64,000 nt of DNA. It comes from Pontederia crassipes (Eukaryota; Streptophyta; Magnoliopsida; Commelinales; Pontederiaceae). A model generated the notes under the pieces. That model saw only the letters and a list, made by a program, of their open reading frames with translations, had not been told where the DNA came from and searched no databases. Of this stretch, positions 61,887 through 64,000 are shown piece after piece. The translations under genes were made by a program, and so were the position numbers. The stretch spans positions 56,325,146 to 56,389,145 of the forward strand of contig CM060193.1 of the NCBI GenBank assembly GCA_030549335.1. Reading direction: 5' to 3'. How positions within the stretch are numbered: the first letter of the stretch is position 1; every line of letters begins with the position of its first letter.

Positions 61887-63941
61887 ATGGCATCATCAAC
61901 AGCAGCAACAGGATGGCTGAGGGGGGTAGTGAAGTCCGTTCCATCCGGGGATACATTATTGATAATGGGAAGCACGAAGGCGGAGCTTCCACCAGAAAAG
62001 TTAATCGGCCTATCTTCCATAACAGCTCCTAGACTGGTGCGAAGAAAACTCAAATTTTATCATATATCAGTTAGATTTAAGTTTTGATTTCTACTTACTG
62101 TTATTTTTAAAAGTTACTGAAGCACTTTTCCCGTATACAATAATAATTTTTGGATTCATGATTTCCTGTTCGTCAGAAACCTACTTAAATTGGCTAAATC
62201 TGATAGCTTTCTGCAACAGATGTTTATCCTGGATATTTAATGTTCAAGTCTTCACTATCTTACTCCACAAAGAATCTGAATTTATGTTTGTGTCTTCTAT
62301 TATGCTATTTTAATAGGCCCGTCGTGGTGGAGTGGATGAACCTTTTGCATGGGCCAGCAAGGAATATTTAAGAAAACTCTGCATTGGAAAGGTCTGTGCT
62401 GTGTATCTTGATTTTGTTTTTTCACATTTCTATATCTTTGAATTCTCAATGTTAATAATATTCTTTTCTTTCAGGAAGTCCATTTTAGGGTGGAATATAC
62501 TGCTCCATCAGGTCGGGAGTATGGTTCTATTTTCCTCGAAAAGCAGAACCTTGCTTACTCTGTTGTTTCCAATGGATGGGCAAAGGTGAGGTTAATTTGT
62601 GCAACTCTTTTTTCATGATTACTTTCAGAAGTGTTAGGCCCAAGCCCGGATAAAGGAGGAGGGTTGTGTTAGGCCCCGACAGCCAGCGTAAAACCCTGTC
62701 GAATCTCATGAACATCGATCAACGAATATGGCGTCGTATGATCCATGTAGCCGACCCCACATAGTGGGATAAGACTTTGTTGTTGTTGTTGTACTTTCAG
62801 AAGTATCACTACACAATTTTAATTTAAATTATCTTTTCTTATCTCAAAATGTTGAACAGGTGAAGGCCTCAGCTCCGAAAGGTGAAGCAAACCCTTATCT
62901 CCAAGAACTTCAACATTTGGAAGATGAAGCTAAGAAGCAAGGACTAGGATGTTGGAACAAGGCAAGTGACTGGCCTATTATTTTTTATCTTATTTCATGA
63001 GTTGCATTTTTGTTCTTTGAATTGGTTTCCTATTTGACAAGTGAGGTAAGTTGTTGGTGCACTTATCCCCCATATTTACAATTATTTTTTGTTTGGTACA
63101 CTAATCAGATAATATTCTAAGTTGGAACAGTTCAAAAGAAGTATTTGCTGTTGTGAGTTTGAAAAGGAAGGAAATTCATGAGCGTTAGTCCATTGTTCTC
63201 TGCAGACACCAGAAGATCTTGAGAAATCTGTAAGGGACTTGCCTCCTTCAGCCATTGGTGATCCCAGTAGTTTGGATGCCACAGGCCTGCTAGCTGCAAA
63301 CAAGGGTAAACCTATGGAAGCAATTGTTGAGCAAGTCCGTGATGGTAGCACAGTTCGAGTGTACTTGCTTCCTGATTTCCAATTCGTTCAAGTTTTTGTT
63401 GCTGGAATCCAGGTACATATAAACTAACACAATGACTTATCATGTGTGAATATTGTTCCAGAATATGGAATTTCGTCTTCCTATTATTTATATGATGAAA
63501 ACTTTTTGCTGTGCTACAAAACTTGTTTTTTTAACCAGGCTCCATCAATGGGAAGACGGGCTGTGGCTGATGTCGTTCCTGAAACTGAGGCTTCTAATAA
63601 TGATACAAATGGAGAAGCTTCTAGTGAAACACAACAACCTCTAACTTCTGCACAGAGGCTTACTGCATCTGCCATGTCAACTATTGAAGTTGCACCAGAA
63701 GCATTTGGGAGAGAGGCCAAGCATTTCACTGAAATTCGTGTGCTAAGTAGAGACGTAATGATGTCCCCTTGAGCTATATAGAATGTAGTCACCTTTCTCT
63801 GGCTGTATTAATGATTTTCTCTGAAACTTCCAGGTTCGGATTGTTCTCGAGGGCGTGGACAAATTTAGCAACCTGATTGGTTCTGTGTATTACCCTGATG
63901 GAGATTCTGCAAAAGACTTGGCTCTGGAACTTGTTCAGAAT
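61887..63941 (+). CDS. TSN: Tudor-SN (TSN1/SND1-family) ribonuclease/RNA-binding protein, N-terminal part
   Basis: Coding exons: 61887-62036, 62317-62391, 62475-62585, 62860-62961, 63206-63412, 63539-63754, 63834-63941; the gene continues past the window. 323 residues are visible of a protein usually near 1000. The start MASSTAATGWLRGVVKSVPS, then GDTLLIMG, is the conserved plant beginning of the first staphylococcal-nuclease-like (SN) domain (about residues 10-145, with YLRKLCIGKEVHF and GSIFLEKQNLAYSVVSNGWA). The second SN domain starts near residue 180 (GKPMEAIVEQVRDGSTVRVY). The full protein has four SN domains and a Tudor-SN module. It binds RNA and acts in stress granules, P-bodies and mRNA stability. 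The intron after 62961 starts GC (AAG/GCAAGT) rather than GT; all other donors are GT. Intron 3 (62586-62859) holds a 160-bp RTE derivative. Confidence 0.95.
62633..62792 (+). mobile_element. SINE-sized RTE derivative (160 bp) in a TSN intron
   Basis: Same layout as 58460-58637: RTE 5' end (CCCAAGCCCGGATAAAGGAG ... GATCAACGAAT) joined to the RTE 3' end (ATGGCGTCGTATGATCC ... AGTGGGATAAGAC) and (GTT)n. Flanked by a perfect 12-bp duplication ACTTTCAGAAGT (62621-62632, 62793-62804). Slightly 5'-truncated compared with the other copy. Confidence 0.93.
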
Positions 63942-64000
63942 GTATGTTATCTTAATATATTCTTAAGTGAATTTTCATTATGGGTAATATTTTGATTGCT

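Overview
This is nuclear plant DNA. The genes have GT-AG introns, AT-rich intergenic and intronic sequence, and dense nested transposons. GC-rich first exons and an abundant RTE-type LINE suggest a non-grass monocot, but that placement is only an inference. No bacterial genes, tRNA, rRNA or CRISPR array were seen.

Three host genes are supported. (1) At 1-3039 (minus) is the 5' part of a TVP38/TMEM64-type (SNARE-associated Golgi, VTT domain) membrane protein; two exons are visible and the gene runs off the left edge. (2) At 26488-41342 (plus) is a complete amidase-signature enzyme. Twelve coding exons give about 618 residues with an intact Lys-Ser-Ser triad, although three introns are swollen to 3.6-4.0 kb by retroelements. 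(3) At 61887-63941 (plus) are the first seven coding exons of Tudor-SN (TSN/SND1 family), with a 5'-leader intron; this gene runs off the right edge. A dead U-box E3 ligase copy lies at about 24.4-25.15 kb.

The rest is largely a transposon stack. 3.3-7.2 kb holds a degenerate minus-strand Ty1/copia and a CACTA-like end. 7335-22773 is one minus-strand LTR retrotransposon with two LTRs, PBS, PPT and a decayed gag but no pol (TR-GAG-like). It carries three later insertions: a hAT-type MITE (9263-9926), a 6.0 kb CACTA transposon (10213-16228) and a Ty3/gypsy-type solo LTR (17167-19299). The CACTA holds a dead plant-transposase gene and a 1.2 kb GC-rich 60-bp minisatellite. The amidase introns hold a 5'-truncated RTE LINE (27751-29838), an internally deleted copia with a 505-bp MITE inside its LTR (31.25-34.03 kb), a scrap of RTE tail, and a full-length RTE with one open 1029-codon ORF (36640-39807).

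Between the amidase and TSN (41.4-60.4 kb) are another minus-strand copia with an integrase remnant and a Tourist-like MITE, LTR pieces, a decayed L1 LINE tail with zf-RVT and RNase H regions (53.4-55.1 kb), and long-inverted-repeat elements with GC-rich cores (48.85-49.4 and 56.55-57.53 kb). Two SINE-sized elements, at 58460-58637 and in a TSN intron at 62633-62792, are RTE 5' and 3' ends joined at the same point. Both have target-site duplications, so the joined form appears to have moved as a unit.

The host genes show no evidence of a shared pathway. The main interest is the layered mobile-element history and the short RTE-derived family.
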